Assembly: GCA_049516835.1 (NCBI GenBank)
Contig: JBEKSR010000097.1
Span: 1 to 35,823 of the forward strand
Direction of reading: 5' to 3'
Length of the DNA: 35,823 nucleotides
DNA from: Fen-178 sp049516835
GTDB taxonomy: Bacteria; Acidobacteriota; Terriglobia; Bryobacterales; Bryobacteraceae
In this document: positions 16,044 to 24,031 of the stretch, piece after piece
Layout: each line of letters starts with the position of its first letter
How positions within the stretch are numbered: the first letter of the stretch is position 1
Position numbers and translations under genes: made by a program
Notes under the pieces: generated by a model
What the model was told of the DNA's origin: nothing
What the model saw: only the letters and a program-made list of their open reading frames with translations
Database searches by the model: none

Positions 16044-16481
16044 CTAGGTGGTGGACCGCTTGGCGGTCATTTCGCTGGTCATCGGGCCATTCGGCGTGTC
16101 GCGACTCACCTTCAGCTTCAACTCGTCGCCGGAGAGCGTGCCCTCGTACTTGCTCACCATCGTGTTGCCGTTGAACTCCACTTTTACCGTGAAGGAGATG
16201 TTATTTCCGTCTACCTTCCCGTCGGAGATTTCACGCGCCTGGGGAGCGCCGCCCCCGCCACCGCCACCGCCGCGACGGCCGCCACGACCGCCACCCATGC
16301 CACCAGTCACGGTGCCGGTCAGAGTGGCCCCATCGGCCTTCAGGTCAAACGTCGTCTGGCGAGGCGGGCCGCCATTCCTGCCCGGTTGCTCGGCTACCCA
16401 CTTGCCGGTGATGTCCGCCGCCATAAGGGCGAATGCGACCACAAGCATAAGCGTAACGACAAAAAGCAGCTTTTTGGTCAT
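16044..16481 (-). CDS. Small secreted protein, tandem paralogue B with Gly-rich insert
   Basis: A 145-residue paralogue of the protein at 15492, with the same signal peptide design (MTKKLLFVVTLMLVVAFALMA) and the same domain blocks: GKWVAEQPGRNGGPP, LKADGATLTGTV, DGKVDGNNISFTV and YEGTLSGDELKLKVSR. It differs by a central insert of about 14 residues made almost only of Gly and Arg (around residues 60-78). The insert replaces the short PGRGGD linker of paralogue A and looks like an expansion of GGN codons. Together the two genes form a leftward tandem pair with near-identical start and end regions. The function is unknown; secretion is well supported. Confidence 0.75.
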   Translation of the reverse strand: MTKKLLFVVTLMLVVAFALMAADITGKWVAEQPGRNGGPPRQTTFDLKADGATLTGTVTGGMGGGRGGRRGGGGGGGGAPQAREISDGKVDGNNISFTVKVEFNGNTMVSKYEGTLSGDELKLKVSRDTPNGPMTSEMTAKRSTT

Positions 16482-16627
16482 AGTGACAGATTAGGCGTCG
16501 TAGACTGTCCAGACGTTACCATCCGGGTGGCGTCTGGGCCGCTTGGTCTGGCTTCCAGGTGGGGCAACTTGCCACCGGGTTTCCGGCGGACTGCAAACCG
16601 GCGCCTCCGTCAAGGTAGAATCGAGGT

Positions 16628-17638
16628 TTGCCTGATCTCCTCGTATCGGTGGTGATCCCCACCTTGGCTGCGGATTCGAGGCTTGCGGATTGCGTCGAAT
16701 CCCTCGGGCGGCAGACACGGCGCGATTTTGAAGTGATCATCGTGGATAACAGCGGCGAAGGTCTGGTCCGGCGCAAGGGCTTGGCGCCGGGTGCGCGGGT
16801 CATCGAGAACCCCCGCAACGCCGGCTTCGGCGCGGCCGTGAACCAGGGCTGGCGCGCTTCCGCCGCCCCCTCGATCGCTACCCTGAATGACGACGCCGTG
16901 GCGCACCCGGGCTGGCTCGAGGCGCTGGTCGCGGTGATGGAGCGGCATCCCGACGCCGGCATGTGCGCCTCGCAGGTGCGCCTTTTCGGCGAGGATTGCC
17001 TGGATTCCGCCGGGATGCTGGTGGCCCGCGACGGCAGCAGCAAACAGCGCGGCCACGGAAAACCGCCGGAGGACTTCCCCGTAACCGAGGAAACGCTCTT
17101 CCCCAGCGCGTCCGCGGCGCTGTACCGGCGCGCCATGCTCGAGGAACTCGGCGGCTTCGACGACAGTTTCTTCCTGTACTGTGAAGACACCGACCTCGGC
17201 TTGCGCGCGCGCTGGGCCGGATGGAAATGCCTGTATGTTCCTCAGGCCGTGGTGGAGCACCATTACTCGCACACGGCCGGCCGCGCCTCTCCGTTAAAGG
17301 CCTACTACGTGGAGCGCAACCGGCTGTTCGTGCTGGCCAAGAACTTCCCGGCGCCCATGCTGCTGGCGGCGCCGTTCGTCGCGTGGTGGCGCTATCTGTG
17401 GCACGCGTGGTACATTCTCCAGGGACGCGGAAGCGCGGCCCGTTTCCGGGCGGAAGGACATGCCGGGCCGAAAATGATTTGGTACGTCATCCGGGCGCAC
17501 GCCGCGCTGCTGGCCAATGCGCGCCGCTTGTGGCGGCAGCGCCGCGAGATCCGCGCCCGCGCGCGCATCACCCCGGCCGTCTTCCGGCATCTCATCCGCT
17601 GCCACTCCATCGGCGCCAGGAGGATGGCCGCGCTGTGA
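16628..17638 (+). CDS. Family 2 glycosyltransferase (rhamnosyltransferase-like)
   Basis: A 336-residue GT-A fold enzyme transferring a sugar from a nucleotide donor. Motifs are the N-terminal VSVVIPTLAADSRL (residues 6-19), VIIVDNSGEG (37-46), NAGFGAAVNQG (64-74), the metal-site region TLNDDA (85-90) and the catalytic-base block FFLYCEDTDLGLRARWAGW (about 181-199). The C-terminal part has helices typical of WbbL-like rhamnosyltransferases and a polybasic tail. The start is the TTG at 16628, matching the family N-terminus; GAGG lies very close upstream, so the ribosome site is weak. The stop overlaps the next gene (GTGA). It is the first gene of a glycan-assembly operon. The sugar specificity is not readable. 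Confidence 0.85.
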   Translation: MPDLLVSVVIPTLAADSRLADCVESLGRQTRRDFEVIIVDNSGEGLVRRKGLAPGARVIENPRNAGFGAAVNQGWRASAAPSIATLNDDAVAHPGWLEALVAVMERHPDAGMCASQVRLFGEDCLDSAGMLVARDGSSKQRGHGKPPEDFPVTEETLFPSASAALYRRAMLEELGGFDDSFFLYCEDTDLGLRARWAGWKCLYVPQAVVEHHYSHTAGRASPLKAYYVERNRLFVLAKNFPAPMLLAAPFVAWWRYLWHAWYILQGRGSAARFRAEGHAGPKMIWYVIRAHAALLANARRLWRQRREIRARARITPAVFRHLIRCHSIGARRMAAL

Positions 17639-18390
17639 CTCCCGCCGCCAATCCCGATTCCTTGTTGGTCATCGTGCCGGCTTTCAACGAACAGGACGCC
17701 ATCGCCGGGGTGGTGCGCTCGGTTCTCCAGCACGTGCCCGGCGTCCCGGTCCTGGTGATCGACGACTGCTCCGCCGACGACACCATCCCCACCGCGCGTC
17801 AGGCCGGGGCCGAAGTGCTGGCTCTGCCCCACCACCTGGGGCTGGGCGGGTGCGTGCAGGCCGGGTACAAGCTCGCCTATGAGCTGGGATTCGAATACGT
17901 GATCCGCGTGGACGGCGACGGCCAGCACGACCCGCGCGACATTCCGCGCATCTTCGAGAAGCTTAAATCGTCGGGGTGTGAAATGGTGATCGGCTCGCGG
18001 TTCGTCGCCGAAAATGGATCGCGCACGGGGGCCGTACGGTCGCTCGGCATCCGCTTCTTCCGCCTCGTGCTGCGCCCCATTTTGGGCAAGGCCGTGCACG
18101 ACCCCACTTCCGGTTTCGTCGGCGTGAACCGAAGGGCATTGGGCGTTTTCAGCCGCAGCTTTCCGCTCGATTACCCGGAAATCGAGGCTCTCGTGGTCTT
18201 GCAGCGCCGCCGGTTCCGGTTCGAGGAGGTGCCCTGCACGATGCTCCCGCGCACCACCGGCCGCTCTTCCATCACCGCCTTCAAATCGCTTTATTACATC
18301 TTTCACGTGCTCATGGGCGTCTTCGTCAACGTACTGAAATTCGATAGCCGGCTGCACCGCCGCCCACCGGGCTCCGGCGCTGGAGGATAG
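17635..18390 (+). CDS. Family 2 glycosyltransferase, polyprenyl-phosphate (DPM1/GtrB-like)
   Basis: A 251-residue soluble GT-A enzyme starting at the GTG at 17635 that overlaps the previous stop. Signatures are LVIVPAFNEQDAI (residues 11-23), VLVIDDCSADDT (39-50), HHLGLGGCVQAGYK (66-79) and the metal-binding DGDGQHDP (93-100), then VIGSRFV and the acceptor-side R-x-x-G-R-S motif. Such enzymes commonly load a sugar onto undecaprenyl phosphate at the inner face of the membrane, supplying GT-C glycosyltransferases. Here that fits the TMTC-like membrane protein two genes downstream. There is no C-terminal membrane pair beyond a weakly hydrophobic segment near 218-235. The DUF2304 gene begins immediately after the stop. 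Confidence 0.85.
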   Translation: MTPAANPDSLLVIVPAFNEQDAIAGVVRSVLQHVPGVPVLVIDDCSADDTIPTARQAGAEVLALPHHLGLGGCVQAGYKLAYELGFEYVIRVDGDGQHDPRDIPRIFEKLKSSGCEMVIGSRFVAENGSRTGAVRSLGIRFFRLVLRPILGKAVHDPTSGFVGVNRRALGVFSRSFPLDYPEIEALVVLQRRRFRFEEVPCTMLPRTTGRSSITAFKSLYYIFHVLMGVFVNVLKFDSRLHRRPPGSGAGG

Positions 18391-18753
18391 ATGGACCATC
18401 TCTTGAATGTCACCACCGGCCTGAGCATTGTGCTGATCGTCATGGTGCTGGTTTCCGTGCGGCGCGCGCACATTCGCGTCGAATACTCGGTAAGCTGGCT
18501 GATCGCCGCCAGCGCCATGCTCGTGCTGTCGCGAGCCCGGCCGGTCTTGGACGCCGTTCGAAGGTTGATCGACTTGCCGGATACCCCGCTGACCCTTTTC
18601 CTGCTCGGTGGCGGCGTGTTGTTGATTATGTTCTTCCGCTTCTCCGTCGTCATTTCTCACTTGCGCGACGACAACATCGCCCTGGCGCAGCGCGTCGCCA
18701 TTCTGGAGTACCACCTCCGGAGCTTCAGGAACCGTGAAAAACAAGAAGCGTGA
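18391..18753 (+). CDS. DUF2304 small membrane protein
   Basis: A 120-residue protein with three hydrophobic segments (about 7-24, 33-50 and 66-88) and a charged C-terminal helix likely to be a coiled coil (residues about 90-118). The central EYSVSWLIAASAMLVL pattern is characteristic of DUF2304, a family repeatedly encoded directly after polyprenyl-phosphate family 2 glycosyltransferases, as here. A scaffold or flippase-like role is often guessed; none is established in this sequence. The ATG follows the preceding TAG with no gap, and the 3' end overlaps the next gene by 20 bases, so it is embedded in the operon. Confidence 0.8.
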   Translation: MDHLLNVTTGLSIVLIVMVLVSVRRAHIRVEYSVSWLIAASAMLVLSRARPVLDAVRRLIDLPDTPLTLFLLGGGVLLIMFFRFSVVISHLRDDNIALAQRVAILEYHLRSFRNREKQEA

Positions 18754-20467
18754 AGCCCGCAAAACCGTGGTGGCGCCGCCGCCGCGCTCCGGCGCATGGC
18801 TCTGGGTTCTGGCCGTGGTTGGCGCGGTTGTGGTGGTGTTCTGGGCCTACTCGCCGGCGCTCAAGGGCGAGTTTCTATTCGACGACAACGTCCTTCCCTT
18901 CTCGCTGCCGAAGGCCGAGGCTCCCTGGAGCGTCTGGATCGGCCAGATCCGGCCGGTGCTGATGTTCACCTATTGGATCAACTCGCGCATTTCGGCGGAA
19001 GACCCTTACTCGTATCACGTCTTCAACGTCATCCTTCACTGCCTCACCAGCTTGCTGATGTTTCCGATGGTCCGGCGATTGCTCGAATGGTCGGGCGCCC
19101 AGGCGCCGCTGCGCAATCTGCTGGCCGGCTTCGCGGCCCTGCTGTTTCTGCTGCACCCGGTTCAAGCCGAATCCGTGGCCTACCTGGCGGGCCGCTCGGA
19201 GGCGCTCAGCGTCCTGCTGGTCTTCGCGTCCTTCACTGTTTTTCTTTATCGTCCGCGGCCGGCGGTGTCCTGGCCCGTGGCGGCCGCGGTCCTGGCGCTG
19301 TTCGGCGCGGCCGTATTGTCCAAAGAGCACACCATGGTGCTGCCCGCGCTGCTGCTCCTGACCGACTACTGGTGGAACCCCGGTTTTTCCTTCCAAGGTA
19401 TCCGGCGCAACTGGAAGCTTTACCTGCCCATGGCGCTCGGCGCGGCCGCGGGGGTGGCCTTTTTCTGGAATCTCATCCTCGGAATCGGCACCGGCGGCAG
19501 CGCCGGTTTCGGAATCAAGGACTTTACCTGGTATCAGTACTTCTTCACCGAATGCCGCGCCCTGTTCGTGTACATCGGCATGTTCGTGCTGCCCGTGAAT
19601 CTTACGGCCGACTGGGATTTCCCCATTTCCACGACGATTCTGGATCGCGGCGCCATCTTCGGCCTGCTCGCGCTCGTGGCCCTGGCCGCGGCGGCATGGC
19701 GCTATCGCCGCCGTTTCCCGCTGGCGAGCTACGGCTACTTCGTGTTCCTGCTGCTGATGTCGCCGACCTCCTCGATTCTGCCCATCAAGGACCCCATCGC
19801 CGAGCGCCGCCTCTACTTTCCCATGTTCGGTCTGCTGCTGATCCTGGTGGATCTGCTGAGCCGCCTGAAGGTAGATCGCAGGGCGCTGGCCGCCGCCTGC
19901 CTGATCGTGGCGCTGGCCGCCGCCGGAGCTACGCGCGCCCGCGCCGCGGTATGGGCCGATCCGGTCTCGCTTTGGGAAGACACCGTGCGCAAGTCGCCCC
20001 GCAAGCGGCGCGCGCATTTCCAACTCGCCTACGCCTACGACCAGCAGTCCCGTTACAGCCAAGCCCTCGAGGAGTATCAAAAGACCGCGGAACTGGGGCC
20101 TCTCACGCCGGATCTGCTCCTGGACTGGGGTCTGGCGTACGACCACCTCAGCCAGTTCGACCAGGCGCTGGCCAAGTTCCAACAGGCGGCCTTGATGCAA
20201 CCTACCGCACACTTCTACACGCAAATCGGCATGGCGTATGCCCAGCAATCGCGATGGCCGGAAGCGTTGCAAGCTTTGGCAACGGCTGAGAAGCTCGATC
20301 CGAGGTTCCCCGACACTTACACGTACCGGGGCAAGATTTACCTCAATACCAACCAGGTGCCGGCGGCCATCCAGGAGTACCGGCGCGCGTTGCTAATCGA
20401 CCCCACGCTCGAGGACGCGCGCCACGACCTCGCGCTTGCCCAAGCCCGCCTGCGCGCCGGCCATTGA
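18734..20467 (+). CDS. TMTC-like GT-C membrane protein with C-terminal TPRs
   Basis: A 577-residue protein. Residues 20-40 form the first membrane helix. The first outside loop has the acidic pair Asp50-Asp51 in GEFLFDDNV, the catalytic-type motif of GT-C O-mannosyltransferases (PMT/TMTC). About nine to ten more helices follow to residue about 410, with HPVQAESVAYLAGRSE and the SKEHTMVLP block typical of TMTC-like proteins. Residues 415-575 hold four TPR units (FQLAYAYDQQSRYSQALEEY, LDWGLAYDHLSQFDQALAKF and so on). The family transfers sugars from a lipid-linked donor to protein or glycan outside the membrane. The GTG start at 18734 overlaps the DUF2304 gene. The upstream DPM1-like enzyme could supply the lipid-linked sugar. 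The substrate is unknown. Confidence 0.82.
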   Translation: MKNKKREARKTVVAPPPRSGAWLWVLAVVGAVVVVFWAYSPALKGEFLFDDNVLPFSLPKAEAPWSVWIGQIRPVLMFTYWINSRISAEDPYSYHVFNVILHCLTSLLMFPMVRRLLEWSGAQAPLRNLLAGFAALLFLLHPVQAESVAYLAGRSEALSVLLVFASFTVFLYRPRPAVSWPVAAAVLALFGAAVLSKEHTMVLPALLLLTDYWWNPGFSFQGIRRNWKLYLPMALGAAAGVAFFWNLILGIGTGGSAGFGIKDFTWYQYFFTECRALFVYIGMFVLPVNLTADWDFPISTTILDRGAIFGLLALVALAAAAWRYRRRFPLASYGYFVFLLLMSPTSSILPIKDPIAERRLYFPMFGLLLILVDLLSRLKVDRRALAAACLIVALAAAGATRARAAVWADPVSLWEDTVRKSPRKRRAHFQLAYAYDQQSRYSQALEEYQKTAELGPLTPDLLLDWGLAYDHLSQFDQALAKFQQAALMQPTAHFYTQIGMAYAQQSRWPEALQALATAEKLDPRFPDTYTYRGKIYLNTNQVPAAIQEYRRALLIDPTLEDARHDLALAQARLRAGH

Positions 20468-20468
20468 T

Positions 20469-21578
20469 ATGCCGCCGCTGCGAATCGGCGTCAACGCGCT
20501 GTACCTGATTCCAGGCGGGGTCGGCGGCACTGAGATTTACCTGCGCGGCCTGCTGGCCGGTCTCGCCGGGATCGATGCCGCCAACCAGTACTTCATTTTC
20601 ACGAATCGCGAAACCGGTCCTGACCTAGTCCCCCGGCAGCCGAACTTCCAGCACCTTCCGCAGCCCGTTCGCGCGGTCTCGCGTCCGGCACGCATCTTTT
20701 GGGAGCAGGCCGCATTGCCGCTGGCCGCCGTGCGCCATTCGCTCGACGTGATGCTGAATCCCGGTTTCACCGCGCCGCTTTTCTGCCCCTGCCCGCAGGT
20801 CACCGTCTTTCACGACCTCCAGCACAAGCGCCACCCCAAGCATTTCCGCCGGTTCGACCTGCCGTTCTTGCAGTTTTTCCTGTTCTGGTCCGCGCATGTT
20901 TCGCGCCTGCTCCTGGCCGTTTCCGCCACCACCGCCGCCGACCTCCTGAAGTATTATCGTCTTCCCGAGTCCCAGGTACGGGTGACGCCCGAGGGCGTCG
21001 ATCCGGTCTTTTTCGACATCGCGCGCCGCCGCCGTCCCGAACCGTTCCTCCTGTCGGTTTCGACGCTGCATCCGCACAAGAACCTGGATGGCCTGCTGCG
21101 CGCCTTCGCCCGCTTCCGCCGGACCCATCCGGAATTCCGCCTGGTGGTGTGCGGGTTGCACGGCCATTCCACCGGCCGGTTGCACGATCTTCGCGATTCC
21201 CTCGACCTGTGGGGCGCCGTGGAGTTCCCCGGCTGGATTCCGCGCGAGGATCTTCACGACCTCTTTGCGCGCGCCTGGGCATTTTTGTACCCGTCGCGGT
21301 TCGAGGGTTTTGGCCTCCCGCTTCTGGAGGCGCTGGCCTCCGGCATCCCCACCGCCTGTTCGGAAATCGAGCCGCTTTCGAGCATCGCCGCCGGCGCTGC
21401 CCTCGAATTCGACCCGCTGGACACAACCGCTATGGCCGAAGCCATGCTGCGAATCACGGCCGACGAGGCTTTGCGCACCCGCTTGGCCGAAGCCGGCCCC
21501 CGCCGCGCCGCGCAATTCTCGTGGCGGCAGACTGCGGAAGCGACCCTGGCGGCGCTGCTGGCCGCGGGGCGAGTCTGA
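20469..21578 (+). CDS. Family 4 glycosyltransferase (GT-B fold)
   Basis: A 369-residue retaining glycosyltransferase. The N-terminal Rossmann domain opens with RIGVNALYLIPGGVGGTEIYLRG (acceptor side). The C-terminal nucleotide-sugar domain has LLSVSTLHPHKNLDGLLRAF (residues about 195-214), the PGWIPREDLHDLFARAWAFLYPSRFEGFGLPLLEALASG region with the E-x7-E motif (EGFGLPLLE), and a typical C-terminal helix. The start is the ATG at 20469, one base after the upstream TGA, with poor ribosome site, consistent with coupling. It is the last gene of the glycan operon. Its final eight codons and stop lie inside a 169-bp tandem repeat, so the C-terminus AALLAAGRV may have been donated by the repeat. Confidence 0.88.
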   Translation: MPPLRIGVNALYLIPGGVGGTEIYLRGLLAGLAGIDAANQYFIFTNRETGPDLVPRQPNFQHLPQPVRAVSRPARIFWEQAALPLAAVRHSLDVMLNPGFTAPLFCPCPQVTVFHDLQHKRHPKHFRRFDLPFLQFFLFWSAHVSRLLLAVSATTAADLLKYYRLPESQVRVTPEGVDPVFFDIARRRRPEPFLLSVSTLHPHKNLDGLLRAFARFRRTHPEFRLVVCGLHGHSTGRLHDLRDSLDLWGAVEFPGWIPREDLHDLFARAWAFLYPSRFEGFGLPLLEALASGIPTACSEIEPLSSIAAGAALEFDPLDTTAMAEAMLRITADEALRTRLAEAGPRRAAQFSWRQTAEATLAALLAAGRV

Positions 21579-21880
21579 GAGTGGGCCAGGGATTGGGTTC
21601 GTTTCGCATTTTGCGCAAGTGGTTGCATTTTGTTCGGGTTCCGCGGTAATTGGCTTCGTTTCGCAATTTTTCCCGCAGGGCTTTGAGCGGTTCGAACTCC
21701 TCGATGGCGCGGCGGCAGCCGCGCTGCTCGCCGCAGGGAGTGTCTGAAAGGGGGGCCGGGGTTGGGTTCGTTTCGCAGTTGGCGCAAGTGGTTGCATTTT
21801 GTTCGGGTTCCGCAGAAATTGGCTTCGTTTCGTAATTCTTCCCGCAAGGCTTTGAGCCGTTCGAACTCCTCGACGGCGCG
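21554..21880. repeat. 169-bp tandem repeat, two diverged units, spanning the GT4 stop codon
   Basis: Unit 1 starts near 21554 inside the glycosyltransferase and unit 2 near 21723; homology runs to about 21711 and 21880. Matching blocks include GGTTGCATTTTGTTCGGGTT at 21621 and again at 21790 (offset 169), GGCTTCGTTTCG and TTCGAACTCCTCGA. Both units contain the CTGCTGGCCGC...GTCTGA type segment that ends the glycosyltransferase reading frame. Confidence 0.8.
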
Positions 21881-21915
21881 GTAGTACTGGCGTCCTGCCT
21901 GAGCCTGATAGCGCG
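21581..21915 (-). pseudogene. Remnant of an 'NEPN-tail' protein, C-terminal piece
   Basis: On the minus strand, different frames of the tandem repeat encode a helical piece (PPRYQAQAGRQYYRAVEEFERL, then KALREELRNEAN) followed by TKCNHLRQLRNEPNP; the second copy reads RAIEEFEPLKALREKLRNEAN, then RTKCNHLRKMRNEPNP. I recall this pattern as the tail of a highly copied acidobacterial/planctomycete protein group with an N-terminal 'NGAKSRGPxTPEGK' domain, which is absent here. The frame changes between units and no start is preserved, so I call it a remnant. Family recognition is from memory, not from a search. Confidence 0.45.
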
Positions 21916-22355
21916 GCGGCAGGGCAAAACTGTCGGGCTGGCGAGCGAGGTGGTGGAAGCGGTGTCTGCGGCCATTTTCGGGATGGGCGGTGTTTGCCTT
22001 GCGGGCGCCGGGGGCCGGCGGAGCGGGCGCGTTTGCCCTATGGGCAACGAGTTGTCTTGGGGAAACTGAGTGCGACGTGGAATTATTACCCTCCACTTCG
22101 AGGATGGCATGCGAAGGGGCTTGAGTCTGAAACTCGGCGGTGCCGAGTGATGAGAAGAAAGCGGTTGTTGAATGAAAATAGATGTGACTCGGATTTCAGC
22201 TCTGGTTGCCGGGCACGATGGGGAAAGAAGCATGGGGCCTTGTGCGGCCGGATGGCGGGATCTTGGCGTGACGGGGACGTCACAGGAGTAATCGCCCCGG
22301 ACGGCGTTTCTTACCGGTGTGGTGCAGAATCAGCTATCATTGCGGGTTAGAAGAC
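21916..22355. other. Intergenic stretch at the left edge of the defence island
   Basis: No supported gene. Two hairpins are visible: TTGCCC/GGGCAA at 22033-22047 and the perfect ACTCGGC/GCCGAGT at 22132-22148 with a three-base loop. From about 22050 onward the base composition becomes less GC-rich. The upstream boundary of the island should lie here. Confidence 0.5.
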
Positions 22356-22607
22356 ATGCTCATTCTGCTACCGCCCATCCTTGGCTGTGTTGCGGCGCCG
22401 GTGTATATGAGTGATGCCAAGATCACCGCAGCTCGATGCGATCACATTGCTTCGAGGTGCGTAGGGTCAGCCGACTTCAGGGTGGTGATGCCCAAGGGTG
22501 CTGGCGCGGTTCCAGTCGTTGATTCAGACGTTCTCGCACGGCAAACAGCCCCACAAAAGCTTGGCCCCTCCGCCAACGATGGGGCCGCAGTTACGGGTTG
22601 GTCCTAA
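22356..22607 (+). CDS. Possible 83-residue leader gene before the SPARTA operon
   Basis: An open frame starting at the ATG at 22356 has a hydrophobic start (MLILLPPILGCVAAPVYM) and ends in TAA at 22605-22607, sharing one base with the ATG of the TIR-APAZ gene (TAATG). The TIR-APAZ start has no visible Shine-Dalgarno, so coupling to translation of this frame is plausible. The rest of the peptide is not recognisable and the codon use is unremarkable. It may be a chance frame. Confidence 0.3.
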   Translation: MLILLPPILGCVAAPVYMSDAKITAARCDHIASRCVGSADFRVVMPKGAGAVPVVDSDVLARQTAPQKLGPSANDGAAVTGWS

Positions 22608-24028
22608 TGCGAGACATGGTTTTCGTCAGTCATGCAAATCCCGAAGACAACGACTTTACTCGCTGGCTGGCGCTGCAACTGGGAAAGGATGGCTACCCGG
22701 TCTGGTGCGACCTAACCAAGCTGCTGGGCGGCGAGAACTTCTGGAAGGATGCAGAAGAGGCTATCCGCACCAGGACGATCAAGTTCCTCTACGTCCTTTC
22801 ACGCTGGTCCAACAAAAAGGATGGCCCGCGTAACGAGTTGCAGATCGCGAAGAACGTCGCACGCCAGGAGAGGTCGCTACACGACTTCATCATCCCGCTT
22901 CATGTTGACGATCTGCCCCACACGGAAATAAACGTCCTGCTGACCAGCATCAATGCCATTCCGTTCGAGAATAGCTGGGCGAAGGGGTATGCGCAACTCG
23001 TGGAACTGTTCGAGCGGGAGCAAGTCCCGAAACATTCAAACTTCAACCCTGCGGCGGTATCGTCCTGGTGGAGGGAGCAGTTCAGCGCCGAACGCGGTCT
23101 GAAACACGAACCGGACACATACCTGTCAAATTTGCTGCCAATCAAATCGACTCCGCAATCGCTGTGGTTGCACACGCTGGCTAGATCGACGCCCGGGGCC
23201 GTCCAGCCAGAACATCGGCTGGCTTACGCTGGGTTCATGGACGGTATTGATCTTGTGGCTTTTTCATCGACGGATGACGTTAAAGCCGCGCTGGGAGAGG
23301 CCGTCAGCTTGGTCGAATCGCGTGCGTTCCCTGTGCGTGAGGTAATTGAGGGCAAGAGCCAACTCGAGGCCAAAAAGGGACGCTATTTCCTATCCCGGCT
23401 GATTAAGGAGTGCTGGGAACGCTGGGTCGGCGCGACATCTTTGGGCACGTATTCGCTGTCAAACCGAGCGACCTGCTACTTCTTCAAAAAGGGCGATCAG
23501 CCAAACTTCGACATTCATTTTAGGAATCCCGAGGGCAAACAGACGTACCGGAGCGTCGTTGGCTATGCGACGCAACTTGATGGGAGCAGGCGCTACTGGC
23601 ATTTCGGCGTTCAGGCCCGTCCGGTATTTTCGCCGTTTCTCGGCCTTCTACTCTCGGCGCACGTCATATTCACCAGCGACGGTTCGACGCCTTGGCCCAG
23701 TCATTCAAAAATGCACAGCGCGAGGCGACGCCAGTGCAAGACCTGGTTCAACGCTCAATGGCGCGACCGTCTGTTGGCAACGCTGCATTGGCTCTCACAG
23801 GGCGCCACGGCACTTTGTATTCCCGCTGGAACCGACGCATTCATCGAGGCGTCTGCGAGACCGGAACAGTTCGAGAGCGAGATCTCTTATGTTGATCCAG
23901 CGACCAAGAAAGAACGTCTCCTACTGGCGGAGATGGAGCAAATCAGCATCGAACTGGTCGAAGAGGAAGACGTCGATGAGGAATCAGACGATGAGGACGA
24001 TTTCGGTGAAGACGACAATATGGACTAG
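22607..24028 (+). CDS. TIR-APAZ protein of a SPARTA (short Argonaute) system
   Basis: A 473-residue effector/partner subunit. Residues 1-125 are a TIR domain: MVFVSHANPEDNDFTRWLA, VWCDLTKLLGGENFWKDAEEAIR with the putative catalytic Glu50/Glu51, and FLYVLS. A linker with NSWAKGYAQLVELFEREQVP leads to an APAZ domain (about 150-450) with the conserved YWHFGVQA, SAHVIFTSDG and HSARRRQCKTWFNAQWRDRLL blocks. These match, from memory, the TIR-APAZ of characterised SPARTA complexes. The last about 22 residues are almost all Asp/Glu, as in SPARTA members where the acidic tail blocks the nucleic-acid channel until target binding. In known systems the TIR domain degrades NAD(P)+ after guide-directed DNA recognition. 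The Argonaute gene follows after 3 bases. Confidence 0.93.
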   Translation: MRDMVFVSHANPEDNDFTRWLALQLGKDGYPVWCDLTKLLGGENFWKDAEEAIRTRTIKFLYVLSRWSNKKDGPRNELQIAKNVARQERSLHDFIIPLHVDDLPHTEINVLLTSINAIPFENSWAKGYAQLVELFEREQVPKHSNFNPAAVSSWWREQFSAERGLKHEPDTYLSNLLPIKSTPQSLWLHTLARSTPGAVQPEHRLAYAGFMDGIDLVAFSSTDDVKAALGEAVSLVESRAFPVREVIEGKSQLEAKKGRYFLSRLIKECWERWVGATSLGTYSLSNRATCYFFKKGDQPNFDIHFRNPEGKQTYRSVVGYATQLDGSRRYWHFGVQARPVFSPFLGLLLSAHVIFTSDGSTPWPSHSKMHSARRRQCKTWFNAQWRDRLLATLHWLSQGATALCIPAGTDAFIEASARPEQFESEISYVDPATKKERLLLAEMEQISIELVEEEDVDEESDDEDDFGEDDNMD

Positions 24029-24031
24029 CCC

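Noticed and set aside
17392..20272. Two long minus-strand frames opposite the glycan operon
   Set aside because: They mirror codon structure of the glycosyltransferase and TMTC-like genes and contain no domain.
21554..21880. CRISPR-like array
   Set aside because: Only two long (169-bp) diverged units, no short identical repeats separated by unique spacers.
21254..22096. 280-codon minus-strand frame through the repeat region and the glycosyltransferase end
   Set aside because: Its C-terminal half is antisense to the glycosyltransferase and the rest changes frame between repeat units; treated as a remnant instead.
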